Below, in pieces: positions 50,749-61,928 of a DNA stretch of 64,000 bases. Position 1 is the first letter of the stretch; the number at the start of each line of letters is the position of its first letter. Source of the stretch: Dirofilaria immitis (lineage: Eukaryota > Nematoda > Chromadorea > Rhabditida > Onchocercidae); contig JAKNDB010000068.1 in assembly GCA_024305405.1 (NCBI GenBank), positions 1,854,501 through 1,918,500 of the forward strand. The letters run 5' to 3'. The translations under genes and the position numbers were made by a program. The notes beneath the pieces are model-generated. The model was not told the DNA's origin and did no database searches. It worked only from the letters and a program-made list of their open reading frames with translations.

Positions 50749-50849
50749 TGTTTAGTAGAATAAATATGAAATATTTATAGAAAACAGAATGAATAAATCT
50801 GCTAATGTGAAATTTTCGTAAATTAAATCCTAATCAACGAAGTACAATA

Positions 50850-50980
50850 GAATTCTATTGAATCCTATCGAACTTCATTCATAGCCATCAAATATTGAAA
50901 TTCTATCGAACTTCATTCATAGCCATTAAATATTGAAATTCTATCGAACTTCATTCATAGCCATCAAATATTGAATCGAA
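50850..50980 (+). repeat. ~48-bp tandem repeat, three copies
   Basis: CTATCGAACTTCATTCATAG followed by CCAT(C/T)AAATATTGAAATT, three times. Confidence 0.88.
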
Positions 50981-51899
50981 TTCCATTTATTCTAAAAATA
51001 ATAATTTAATTCAGAATATTCTTTATTCAGTTGTTTCTCATGCATACTCTACTCATTAATTTGATTCAGAATACTCTTTATTCAATTGTTTTCCATGCAT
51101 ACACTACTCATTCCGCTAATATTGTGGTAGTAGGTTGTTTCCTTCTTTTTTTTTTTTTTATTGAGGAATTGAAAGCTTCAAAAGAGAATAAAAATTCTGT
51201 TGCGTAACGATGGTTCAGTTATTTAAAAATAGCAATTCGATTCCGAATATTCGTTACGATGGATTTTATTCATCACAATGATGATATACAAAAATTGAAG
51301 AATATATCGATGATACAATCGATAGTTTAAATTTTTTTTTGTAGTAGACAAGATATCTCGGGTTTATTGATATTGGGAATCAATAGATTTATGCTTGGAA
51401 GATGCCCGTTCGTCGATTTACCGATTAATAGCAAAAAAGAATAACAACCATTTCAATAGTGAGGATGTTTACAATTTTTCGACAATGTCTTATGATATCG
51501 AAAATCACAAAGATCATTGATGATTTGTTTACCATCTTGGTTAGTTACAAGATTGACATTTAAAAAATGCTTAGATAATTCAGATTAATCATTACATGAT
51601 TAATGATAAGATTGATAATTAAAGATCTTTATATGACTGTAGACGATTCGTATGATATGAAACCTAATAGATAAAGAAATGATTTGATATATTTTTTTTT
51701 GAAATATGAATAAAGATAATTTTATATTACAAATCATTTGATTTTTTCCGAGATATTTATATGATACTATCTTAGTATATTTATATTACAAAAATATTTC
51801 GGTTATTCCGAAATTGAACGCTTATCACAAATCAATAGAACGCTTATCACAAATCAATAGAATAAAATAAAATGATGAGTAGTAATCAGTAATTTAAAA
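50981..51899. other. 5' flank of the glycosyltransferase gene
   Basis: AT-rich, no exon seen. Contains a direct repeat GATTCAGAATA(T/C)TCTTTATTCA (about 51000-51120) and a duplicated CGCTTATCACAAATCAATAG just before the gene (about 51820-51861). Confidence 0.45.
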
Positions 51900-54800
51900 A
51901 TGAAAAGTCATTTATTTTTGTATGAATTTATAAAAGATGCTTCAGATTATCAGATATCTGTAAATGATAAGATTAAAATTTTTGGCATTTCGATTCTAAG
52001 CATTATCATTCTTCTATGGATTTATGATCGAAGAAAATTATGTAATTTTTCCATCGAAAAAGAAATTACTGTATCGAAAAATGAAATAAGCGAAAATTCA
52101 AATTTTCAACAATTTTCAAATTTATTTATAAAAGGATTAGAATTTCGTTATGCATGGTATAAAATTAATCAGTATAAGAAAAATTTTCAACCATTTTGGT
52201 ATTTAATCGAACCAACAGTATGTACAAGTATGTATATGCATTCTTCATATGATGAATTATGTGAAATTTAATAATTAATAAATTTTATCTTATTCTACTA
52301 CTAATATTTAAATGATTGAATTATTTGTCAATTTTAGAAATCTTTTTCGAATATTTCAAATACCTTTTTTCTTTCAGTAACAATGATAAAGTATCAAATA
52401 CATTCTTGAAGCAGAATCTATTCATTCTTTAGAAGTTTTGAAGAATGGGAAATTTTGAATTATTTTAATTTAGCCTATGAATTTTAGTTTCTTTCAAAAG
52501 AAGGATTTGTTTCTGCAAATAACTATATTGTGATTCTTGCAGTTTTACTGATGAATTTTATTTCACTTATTCGTTTTGATTACTTGAGAGTTTTCTTCCA
52601 GAAAAAAACATGCAACGATATTGTTATATTTAGCAGTAACACCAGATAAAAATGGTTTATCAATCAGAAATTTGATTAGGAATACCTGGGCAATAGAAGC
52701 CAAACTTAATGGCATTGAGGTATTTTTCTGATAAAATCAATTTTACTGAGATTTCTAGAAACAACGGTTTTTGTAGCGCTCAAAAATTTTATAATATCCT
52801 CTTGAACTTTTTTTTTAAATTTCCATATTATATTTAAAAAATGTAGAATAGTAAGAAATGCAAAGAAAAAATTAAGAAGAAAATTAAGAGGAAAATTCGA
52901 AGAAAAGTATTAAAATCGAGAAATTAAATATAAAATTAAGAAATTAATTATAAGATTAAGAAATTAATTTTATAATTATATTGATTAAAGCATACATACA
53001 TATATATATATATATGTATATATGAAATATTAGATTATTTCCAAAATTTCAATTATTTTAATTTGAATTCAAATTAAAATAAAAATTTCAAAAATTATTT
53101 CAGATAATTTTTTCTATTGGTATTGAAACAGAAACAGAATTACATCAAATAAATACTACCGATGCTATTATTCAAGAAAATATGCAATTTCATGATATAT
53201 TATTAGCAAATTTTGTTGATAGGTGTTGTAAACCTTTTTTTTTTGAATAAATTTCGAATAAGTCAGAAAAATAATTAAATTTAAGTAATTCAATTAAATG
53301 AGTAAACAAATTAAAAATGAATGAAATAATTAATTTATTTCTTAAATTATAAATATTAAAATACTAATAATTGATTGGTAATAATTTTATTATTTCTTAG
53401 TCTTTTTTAAATTCCAATTAAACTCAAATCATTCAGGTAGATTTCTTTTGGAATGTCAGGTAGAATTCTTTTGGAAGATAAATTAGACTTATGTTATCAT
53501 TCTTGTTATTGTTATTGCTAAAAAATCATTGCATAGAATGTTCAAATAATTTTCATAAATTATTTGCTATTATTTTTGTACACCAGCAAAAGATGAAAAA
53601 TTTTAGATGGGAAAATTTATTGCTGAAATGGTGGAGTAATAATTATTATCATAGTTCACGATGCTCACAGATTCCATTGATGGCTAGTATGGATTCAGAT
53701 GCTGTATTGTTTGGTAAAATTTGAAAAAATTACTCGATAATACGAGTGATATTTTTGATGGATATTTAGGATGTACGGTAAATATTTTGTACAAATTTTT
53801 ATTGAATAAATTTTATCATCATAAAGTTTCGTTTTTTTTGCAATAATCTATTGATCAAATTATATTCTCCGAATCTTTTATATTCTCTGAATCTTTTTAT
53901 CCTCTCAATTTTCACTTTTTTCTTTTCAAGAAATTTTATCCTTTTTCTTTCATCTTTGTTTGTTAACTACGTTAGCTTCAATTTTGATATGATATTATTT
54001 GAAGATACTTTCGAAACAGCCTATTATACGTGATAGCTCAAATCGTTATTATGTGAATGAACGTCAATGGCCTGGAAAAGTATTTCCAGATTACTGTAGT
54101 GGAACAATAATTATCGAAAATGTTCAGGTGGAAAATAATATTTCAACGGTTTTTTTTTTTATAATCTCGCCAAAATTTAGGCTAAATTAGATTAAATCAT
54201 TTAATTATAGGCATGCGAGAAAATTTCCTATGCAATACCACAACTTGGTATTAATTATATTACCGGATTTCGTATCTTCGATGTTCTTACCGGACCAATT
54301 GCTCAAGTGGGTTATTTTCTGGTACCTTTAAGTATCATTATAGTACCTTATAAATCTTAAAAATCTTCAGGCATTTGGGCTACAATTTAGAAATTTTCCT
54401 CAATTACAATCCTGATTGCCCGTTGATGATGATATTTGTTACTTCGCTTATTATTGTTATTTTTATCGTTGATAACATTATATTGACGTTCTATCAACGT
54501 TCTATAATTTTTATTAATTTTAGACAGCTGGCTTACAACTTCGAAATCTTCCTGGAATACAACCATGGTTACCGATCGATGATATTTGTCATTCATTTAT
54601 TTTTGTCATTCATCCAATAGAAGCAGATAAATTAACTGATTTCCTCTATTACAGGTTGATAAATAGTTTAATAATTTAATGATAAATTTTAATTTAAAAT
54701 TCAATATTCATAATCTAAATTCAATATCTATAAATCTGCAAAAATTTTGACTCTAATTAATAAAAATAATAATTTTAATTGATAAGAAGTTTTTATCTTA

Positions 54801-55052
54801 CATTCTATTTCATCCTTAACAATTGATAAAATTTTTTCACTTCTTATCTTCAATAAAATTCGCTCATTCATTTTAATTGATAAGATTATCAGTTTAATTG
54901 ATAAGATATTGCTATTTCAATTATTATTCAAAAATTTAGCACTTTTTAGAATAATTCCATTGCTGCTAATTTTTTTATTTTCGATATATCAGGCAGCGAT
55001 GTTGCGAAGAAAACGACAAATATCGCAAATGTCCATTCGATGGGATAGTTAA
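51900..55052 (+). CDS. GT31-like glycosyltransferase with a C-terminal helix
   Basis: Galactosyltransferase-family (GT31, beta-1,3) Golgi-type enzyme by pattern. Exons: 51900-52227, 52602-52719, 53104-53222, 53607-53777, 54005-54127, 54211-54306, 54524-54654, 54950-55052; about 396 residues after two corrections. A short cytosolic tail is followed by a signal-anchor helix (IFGISILSIIILLWIY, about residues 26-41) and a stem. Family landmarks: LLYLAVTPDKN, then SIRNLIRNTWA, then FHDILLANFVDRW, then LLLKWW, MDSDAVLF (the DxD metal site as DSD) and WPGKVFPDYCSG. The glycine-rich EDV-type region is poorly conserved. Unusually, the last exon encodes a second helix (IIPLLLIFLFSIYQAA) and a basic end. 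Frame breaks: A7 52602-52608 needs A8, and A4 53716-53719 needs A5. Between exons 6 and 7 lies a dead copy of exon 7, and the 3' coding end is tandemly repeated. Substrate unknown. Confidence 0.78.
54371..54447 (+). pseudogene. Dead duplicate of glycosyltransferase exon 7
   Basis: Directly after a TCTTCAG, GCATTTGGGCTACAATTTAG reads AFGLQFRNFPQLQS-stop-LPVDDDIC, parallel to exon 7 TAGLQLRNLPGIQPWLPIDDIC. The conserved Trp codon TGG is TGA here, and the downstream donor is unclear. It looks like a tandem exon duplication that decayed, or a poison exon. Confidence 0.75.
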
Positions 55053-55240
55053 ATTTAATTTTATATTATCACATTGATAATATTCTATGCTTCAATCGCA
55101 AATGTCCATTCGATGGGATAGTTAAATTTAATTTTATATTATCACATTGATAATATTCTATGCTTCAATCGCAGATGTCCATTCGATGGGATAGTTAAAT
55201 TTAATTTTATATTATCACATTGATAATATTCTATGCTGCA
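55023..55240 (+). repeat. 73-bp tandem repeat spanning the glycosyltransferase stop codon
   Basis: The unit TCGCAAATGTCCATTCGATG followed by GGATAGTTAAATTTAATTTT starts at about 55023, 55096 and 55169. Copy 1 contains the last codons (SQMSIRWDS) and the stop; copies 2-3 lie in the 3' flank. Confidence 0.92.
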
Positions 55241-56258
55241 TTATTATTCATTTACATCAAAATAATATTTTTTAAAATGATTCATTAAAGAAGAAGAAAA
55301 ATTTTGCATTAAAAAATTTATGAAATATTTTTGTGAAACTTATAAAAAAAAAAATTTCTTAAATAAAGTAAATAAGAAAAGACAGGAATTAAATGATAGA
55401 TAATTCTTTTAAAAAAAAAAGAAAAAATTGAAATGGACAAAAATTTTTTAAAAAAAAAATTTTAGGCCTAAAAGAAAATGAATGAATTGATAGATGTCCT
55501 GAAAGGAAAAAATGTCATTTTAGAGTATTTTAGTTGTTTATAAATAAAGCTATTATTAGATCTTTCTCTTTTTTTTTTTTAGTTTCGAAATTTGTTCAAT
55601 TGAAAGAAAAATGACAAATTCTCGAGAGAATTTAACCATTGAAAAGTTTTCTTTTTTTTCTTCCTCCTCTTCTTCTTCCTCTTTGATGCATTCATTACGA
55701 ATATTTGATTTTTTTTTATAATAATTTTAAAAATGAAAATGTAACAATCTTTTGATAATATCGTAATCATATTTTGATAATATCATAATCATATTTTGAT
55801 AATATCGTTTTTATCAAATGAAATACAAAAAGGGAAACTTTTCTTATCACTTTTTTTCCCAAATCATAAAATTTATTATCAAAATTAAATGAAACTTTTA
55901 TAAAATTTTGAACTAATTTTTTTGTTTCTCTTTTTCGACGCATAATAAATATAAGAAATTTGAGATATGAAATTTTATTTGTTATTTTAGCAAAATCATT
56001 GATAAAATTATTTCTTTTTTTAAAAAAAAAAAAGAAATAGAAAAGTTCACATATTTTAATTGATAATTTAATTGATAAAATAAATATAATTTATTTTGTG
56101 ATTAGAATTTCATTCAAAATTTACTGATAACAAAATTTACTGATAATGAAAGACAAATCAATGAAAAATTAGAACATATACATATATATTATATATTAAT
56201 GAAATAATTGCATATTTATAAATTAGTATAGCAAAAAAAAAAAAAATTATCTTGTATT
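55241..56258. other. Convergent 3' spacer
   Basis: About 1 kb of AT-rich sequence between the facing glycosyltransferase and phosphatase genes, with a TTTTGATAATATCGT-type repeat at about 55750-55815. No gene is supported. Confidence 0.45.
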
Positions 56259-58326
56259 TTAAGTTAACACATTATTTTTATCAATATTATTCATCATCTC
56301 GTCGTATAATTCATTCCATACAACATCTGGTACTTCAACACCATTAACTGGCATGATAATCTTTACTGTTGTTTGATTGTAAAACTATAATAAGATTTGC
56401 AAAAAAAAAAAAAAAAAAAACGATCAAAAATTAAACTTGCAATTTTGTAAATAACAAAATATTGAATCGATTAATGTAAACAATCTATATTAAATTAGTG
56501 ATTAAAGAAAAGATTTTTTTCTGAAATATTGAAATTATGATTAAATTAAACTTATCAATATATATATATATATATACATATATGATTAAATTAAACTTAT
56601 CAATAAATTATTATTTACATGATAATCTTATTTGATAAAACTTTTGCTTGCTATAAATTTGATAATAAGAAAATGACATTGTTATATTATTTGCTTAAAA
56701 ATTATTAATCCATTTCGGATTATCATTAATGATATACTATTTTCATTTAATTACAGTTTATTAGATAAGTCAAGACTTTACATATTTTGAATGGATAAAA
56801 TTTTTATCAATATATATTATGATTAAATTAAACTTATCAATTCATTTAATTAAAGTTTGTTAGATAAGTCAATCTAATTGAATTAATCGATAAAATAAAT
56901 CAATACTTTTATAATTTATATAAAATTATTATTATTTGTTTGTTTGTTTATTTTTATTAAAATTTTAAAATTAAAAAAAAAAAATTTCAATGACAATTTT
57001 AACCTTTTCTTCTAATTCGATCATTTGCTTAAAGAAGCCAACATTTGGACAAATAATATTTCGTATATTTTGCACTTCCTTATAAGCATCTCGTAATGTC
57101 ATCTTTTCAACACACATCAAATATGCGACAACAAATGTTGCTGATCTATTAATTAAATTATTATCTATATGAATTATTATTATTTCCAAAGGTATGAATT
57201 ATTATTATTTCCAAAGGTATGAATTATTATTATTATTTCCAAGGTATGAATTATTATTATTATTATTTCCAAGGTATGAATTATTATTATTTCAAGGTAC
57301 GAATTATTATTATTTCCAGGTATGAATTATTATTATTCCCAGGTACGAATTATTATTATTCCCAGGTATGAATCATTATTATTTCCAGGTATGAATCATT
57401 ATTATTTCCAGGTATGAGTCATTATTATTTCCAGGTATGAGTCATTATTATTTCCAGGTGTGAATTATTATTATTTCCAAGGTATGAATTATTTGTTTGT
57501 TTGTAATTTCAATAAGATAAATATAATAAAAAAAAAAATCTCTTCAAAATATTTAAGCAATAAAAAAATTCAAAAAGAAACGATCAAAAAAATTTTTTAA
57601 TTTTCAATAAAACTTTAAAGAAAAAAAACAAACAAAAAATAAACAAAACAAAAAATAAGCAAACAAATAGACAAAAAAATAAACAAACAAACAAAATTAT
57701 TTGCTTATTATTTTAATTTTATTTTTGTTCCTAAATTTACACAAACTTTTTTTTCCTTTTCCAAACATATATTTAATAAAAGAAAAAAAAACAAATAAAT
57801 AATTCATACCTGGAAATACCCATACCACAAAAAATAAGTACTTTGCCACCATTTCTTTTTGCATCATCAATTTTACGAAATACAATATGCCAATATGGTG
57901 TTAAATCTGTTTCTTCATCATCTTCAATCGGTATATGTAGTACGGAAAGATGCGGTGGTGCAAATTGTCGAAGACCTGCTACACAATTAATGATACAGGT
58001 AAATCTGAAATCGGTATATGTAGTACGGAAAGATGCGGTGGCGCAAATTGTCGAAGACCTGCTATACAATTAATGATACAGGTAAATCTGAAATTAAACT
58101 TTTTTATGACTTTTACATGAGCAAAATAATATTCTGATGTTTAATTAATTACCGATAGGAATATCATTATTTATGATTATCATATTTGCATATTACGAGA
58201 ATCAAAAATAAACACTTACTGTTTCAGTGATGTTGGCGTAAGTGGTGCCAAGCCACTTAGATAGAGAAAAGGTCGAATTTTAGATATTCGTGAAGAATCT
58301 TGTGAGATCACTTTAGAAGTTGTCAT
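56259..58326 (-). CDS. Atypical dual-specificity protein phosphatase
   Basis: Small cysteine-based phosphatase of the DUSP14/18/21-like type. Exons: 58326-58220, 58004-57810, 57145-57004, 56384-56259; 189 residues, no frame break. Order of landmarks: SKIRPFLYLSGLAPLTPTSL, then CIINCVAGLRQF, HLSVLHIPIEDDEETDL, and the active site VLIFCGMGISRSATFVVAYL, with the C-x5-R loop split by the exon 2/3 intron. NVGFFKQMIELEEK follows, then a C-terminal tail with VNGVEVPDVVWNELYDEMM. The usual His before the catalytic Cys is Phe here (FCGMGISRS instead of HCxAGxSRS), which should alter the cysteine's reactivity. An upstream ATG at 58449 would add a hydrophobic segment, but 58326 fits family length. The front of exon 2 is tandemly duplicated. 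Confidence 0.88.
57176..57495 (+). repeat. ~26-bp repeat array in a phosphatase intron
   Basis: About twelve units of AGGTATGAATTATTATTATT plus TCC, drifting in length, inside the intron between exons 2 and 3. The unit is the reverse complement of the exon 2 donor junction of the same gene. Confidence 0.9.
57927..58082 (-). repeat. 78-bp duplication of a 3' splice site and exon start
   Basis: Two near-identical copies carry AATTTCAG, then the codons FTCIINC(V/I)AGLRQFAPPHLS and VLHIPI. The acceptor nearer the gene start (exon would begin at 58082) leads into a stop shortly after PI; the second (58004) continues as the real exon. Confidence 0.9.
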
Positions 58327-58729
58327 TGTTGTGTGTGTTAGAAAAATAATAGCCAAGAGTGCAACGAAATAGCCAAGATATCGAGGAGAAATGAAAAAAA
58401 AAGCTATTCGTTTGGTTGTTATGGTGCTTAGTAGCCAAATATGCTTCAATCAAAAAAAAGGAAAATATTGTGAAAGAGATATAAATTGGACAAGAAATAG
58501 AGCCAAAAATTGCTTGATGCAATGAATAAATGCTTAAATAGGTAGTGTATTTAATGGATTTTGCTGCTTTGAAACAGGAAATATAAGTCCTAGGCTATTT
58601 TATTCACCTTAATCCATAAGCCTTAACAAAAGAAAAAAAAGAAATAAATATATTCGTTGCAGCCAAAATAGCAAATAGGCAAATAGAGAGATTAATCAGT
58701 TTTAATCAAATATCAAATGATTATAGGTA
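58327..58729. promoter_or_regulatory. Divergent promoter region
   Basis: About 435 bases separate the start codons of the phosphatase (-) and the Ly6-like gene (+), so both promoters are probably here. No specific element is recognised. Confidence 0.4.
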
Positions 58730-58738
58730 TTATTTTAG
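58729..58738 (+). promoter_or_regulatory. Probable trans-splice acceptor of the Ly6-like gene
   Basis: ATTATTTTAG ends 23 bases before the ATG at 58762, with no upstream exon seen. Confidence 0.4.
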
Positions 58739-58761
58739 GCTCTTTTTCTATTATCAAATTT

Positions 58762-59943
58762 ATGCATTATTCAAAAATAATTTATCTATCTTTATCATCT
58801 CTGCTATTCTTCATGCCAATAATTTTTTTCCAAAAACTGTAACTACGTTAAAATGTTACTCATGTTCTTATTCAATGGTTGAATTAACACCTGAAAATGA
58901 TGATTTCTTTTGCGCCAATGAATCATTAATTAAAATTGATCATGATCTAACGATACGTACCTGTGCAACGTGGGAAAAATATTGCTTGGTAAATATTCTT
59001 TTTTTTTTGCATATCAAAATTCAATTTTTATATGTATAAATGAATTTTTAATCAAAATCAATAACTATGGAATGGCTTGATTACTATGGAATGGCTTGAT
59101 TACTATGGAATGGCTTGATTACTATGGAATGGCTTGATTACTATGGAATGGCTTGATTACTATGAAATGGCTTGATCTACGTGATAAAAATTATCCCATG
59201 CTAATTTTTTTACTTGACCAGAATGAAAAAAAAAAGAATAAGCCATATATAAATAATTGTATTTGCAAATTATTTATCGTAAAATTGATAAAATTAGAAA
59301 AATTAATTGAATAAATGCTTTGGAAAAGAAAAAGAAAATACTATCCTAGACTTTTTTTTTCTTGGCTTAAACTGATTAGAAATTAGAGTAATGTTAGAGT
59401 TGCAATTTTAGTAGGTGAAATGTATGTTAGCAGATGAAATGTATCAGCGAAAAAGTTTTATCATCCATATACTACTTACTCATCGATAGATATAATGATC
59501 TTTGAAGAATGTTGATAAATTTGGAAGAAATAAGTATATAGCTATAAAAGTTATACGAAATAAGTAAACATAAATGAATCAAATAATTCTAGACCACCGT
59601 GGAAACATCATTGAAAGCATTTAGTGCTATAGTTCGAACTTGTGGTGATACATGTCGTGAACTTTGTGAATCAGATGGTTATGGAACAGATATGGTACGA
59701 TGTGATGATTGTTGTACCGAAGATTACTGTAATGGAAATTATTCCGTTCGTTACTATACGGAATTAATGAAACAACAATATACATCATGGATTGAACCAT
59801 TAATGGGCGAGAAACTTTACAATCGTCTGAATAATATAACCTTTCCTATTAGTGTTAATAGTTATAATATTATTTCTATTATTTCAGTATGCATATATAT
59901 GCTTATTTTAGTATTATGTATTATTGATTTAAAAAATTGTTAG
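58762..59943 (+). CDS. Ly6/three-finger domain surface protein
   Basis: Two exons, 58762-58988 and 59593-59943, joined in phase 0; about 192 residues. A signal peptide (MHYSKIIYLSLSSLLFFMPI) is followed by a Ly6-type module: KCYSCSYS, then FFCANES, RTCATWEKYCL, TTVETSLKAF, RTCGDTCRELCESDG and the signature end VRCDDCCTEDYCNGN. Such domains occur in nematode ODR-2/HOT and other Ly6 proteins that modulate receptors at the cell surface. A linker of about 45 residues and a final hydrophobic segment (NIISIISVCIYMLILVLCII) end the chain, which is either a GPI-attachment signal or a true membrane helix; the polar DLKNC tail slightly favours the latter. One base is missing at T7 58823-58829 or A5 58832-58836, between the signal peptide and the first Cys. 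The intron contains a 19-bp minisatellite. Confidence 0.82.
59066..59176 (+). repeat. 19-bp minisatellite in the Ly6-gene intron
   Basis: About six copies of TACTATGGAATGGCTTGAT, nearly perfect. Confidence 0.93.
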
Positions 59944-61852
59944 CCAAATGAAATAATTTAATTTAATTCAAATGATATCTTTAGATGACAAAAACTAACA
60001 TAACCTAATTACTTAACGATGGCCCCAAGTTAATTAATACATGATTGTCTCGAATACTAAAAAAAGTCTTCATTACTCTTGACTTACTCTTGACTACTAA
60101 CAGTAAAGCGATAATGAATTTAATAGAAGAACTAATGTAAGCTACATGTTTCATGAATAATCTCAATTAGTTATTTAAATCTTTTTTTCGAATAATTAAT
60201 ATTACATAACAATCTTAGCTATCTGATTAAATGTTCATAAAGAAAATTATACTAAAATTATATTTCAATACTCTCGACTATTATTTTATCATAAATATAA
60301 ATTGATATTGATATTTGTAACACATCAGATCATATCATATGTTGGTATTTTGTGGAGAAAAAAACAGTTTTTAAATGAGAAGAATTAAATTAATTATCTT
60401 TTCCTATCATCAAGAATAAAGAGTAAAAAGCATGGGCAAAAAGCAAAAAAAAAAAACATTGATAACGATAGTGATAACAATTCACTAAAAATTGTTATCA
60501 ATCAAACATTTGAAAGCATTATTAGTTGAGGTCAAGTTTCAACATATCATCGAATTTTGCAAGTGAAAGTAATGCATAGAGGAGAATGTAGAGGATACGG
60601 ATTACGAGAGAATGTTGAAGTGATTATGTGATTGTTGGATGTATTATCAACAAAATAATCAATCAGCTTAATTTCAAAATTAAATTCATTATTTTGCGAC
60701 AAGTTACAAACTATAAAATACAAAGATTTCGTCATCCAAATACAGTATATAATAAAATATTAAGTACAGTATGATAGAATATAATAGAGAATATTTTATC
60801 ATAATTTATGCGATATAGTTTGATCACTTAGTAGTCTAATATTCTGTGAATTAATAGCAATTATTTAATTAACATATTAGTTTAGAAAAAAGGTCAAAAG
60901 GTCAAAAAATTAATTATGCTAAGATATATTTTCATAATTTTACAAAAATTTTTTTGATAATTTCATCATCATATCTAATATTCTGTTATCTTGACTGATC
61001 GTCATTCTATTAATTAATTTTATCACTAAGTAAATAAAACAATATAATATAATCGAAATAAAGGAAAGCATTTTTAAATTTTAAATTTTATTCAAAATTT
61101 TATCATTATGCTAAACAATGCTCATCATGTTATTCTAAACGAATTTTATCTGCTAAAATTTTTAAAAATTTATAAGTTACAGTAATGTAACGCATGACAC
61201 CGTAATATTTGATTAAAACAATATCAAATATTACTGTGATCACTAAGTTTCTTGAATAAGTATTTATTAGAAAAATTTAATTTAGCGCAATTTAATTATT
61301 TTTGTTATCTAACTTATTCGATGAGCAATTTTAACGGCACTAATAATCGTATAAAATGACATAATTTTTAGTGATTAGTCAACAAATTATATCTCCTTAC
61401 GCTCAAAGATTATCAGAAAAATTATTCTTGAAACATGATCAAATATTAAAATTGTATCAGATAAGCTTTTGATTGCATGAACCACTTAAAACTCATTATC
61501 TGTTTAATTAAATATCAACTGCTAGAATATTGGAAACAGCTTTGTTGGGACTTTTTTTGAAAAAATAAATGTCAATTGTATTTGGTATGGATACGGTAAT
61601 GCCGTACCGTACCTATAATTTCATTATAATACGATTAAATAAAAACAAATTTTTTTAGAAATTCGTTTCATTAGAATGCTTAAACGATACCGATATATTA
61701 AGTTATCGATTTATGCAATTATTTTCGACAAGAGTATTACAATCAAATTGGTGAAAAAAATACATTTGGCAATCGGGAAATTTGCAAAATTTTATGCTGA
61801 ATTTGGAGTTTTTATTTTGCACCTTTTTTTTCTTTTAAATTCGAAATAGATT
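59944..61852. other. Intergenic, nothing recognised
   Basis: AT-rich; no exon, RNA gene or array supported. A minus-strand 62-codon frame at 60547-60735 is unsupported. Confidence 0.45.
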
Positions 61853-61928
61853 ATTGATGCAAAACGAATGGATACGATCTTACTTAAATATTATTGATGC
61901 AAAACGAATGGATACGATCTTACTTACT
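61853..61928 (+). repeat. Short tandem duplication
   Basis: ATTATTGATGCAAAACGAAT plus GGATACGATCTTACTTA occurs twice in direct succession. Confidence 0.9.

Noticed and set aside
53491..53606. Leu-rich frame just before glycosyltransferase exon 4
   Set aside because: In frame with part of the exon, but it lies before the TTTTAG acceptor and gives no family match; treated as intron.
58313..58522. Upstream hydrophobic extension of the phosphatase
   Set aside because: The ATG at 58449 would add a membrane segment unusual for the family; the 58326 start fits family length better.
60547..60735. 62-residue minus-strand frame
   Set aside because: No family, splice or composition support.
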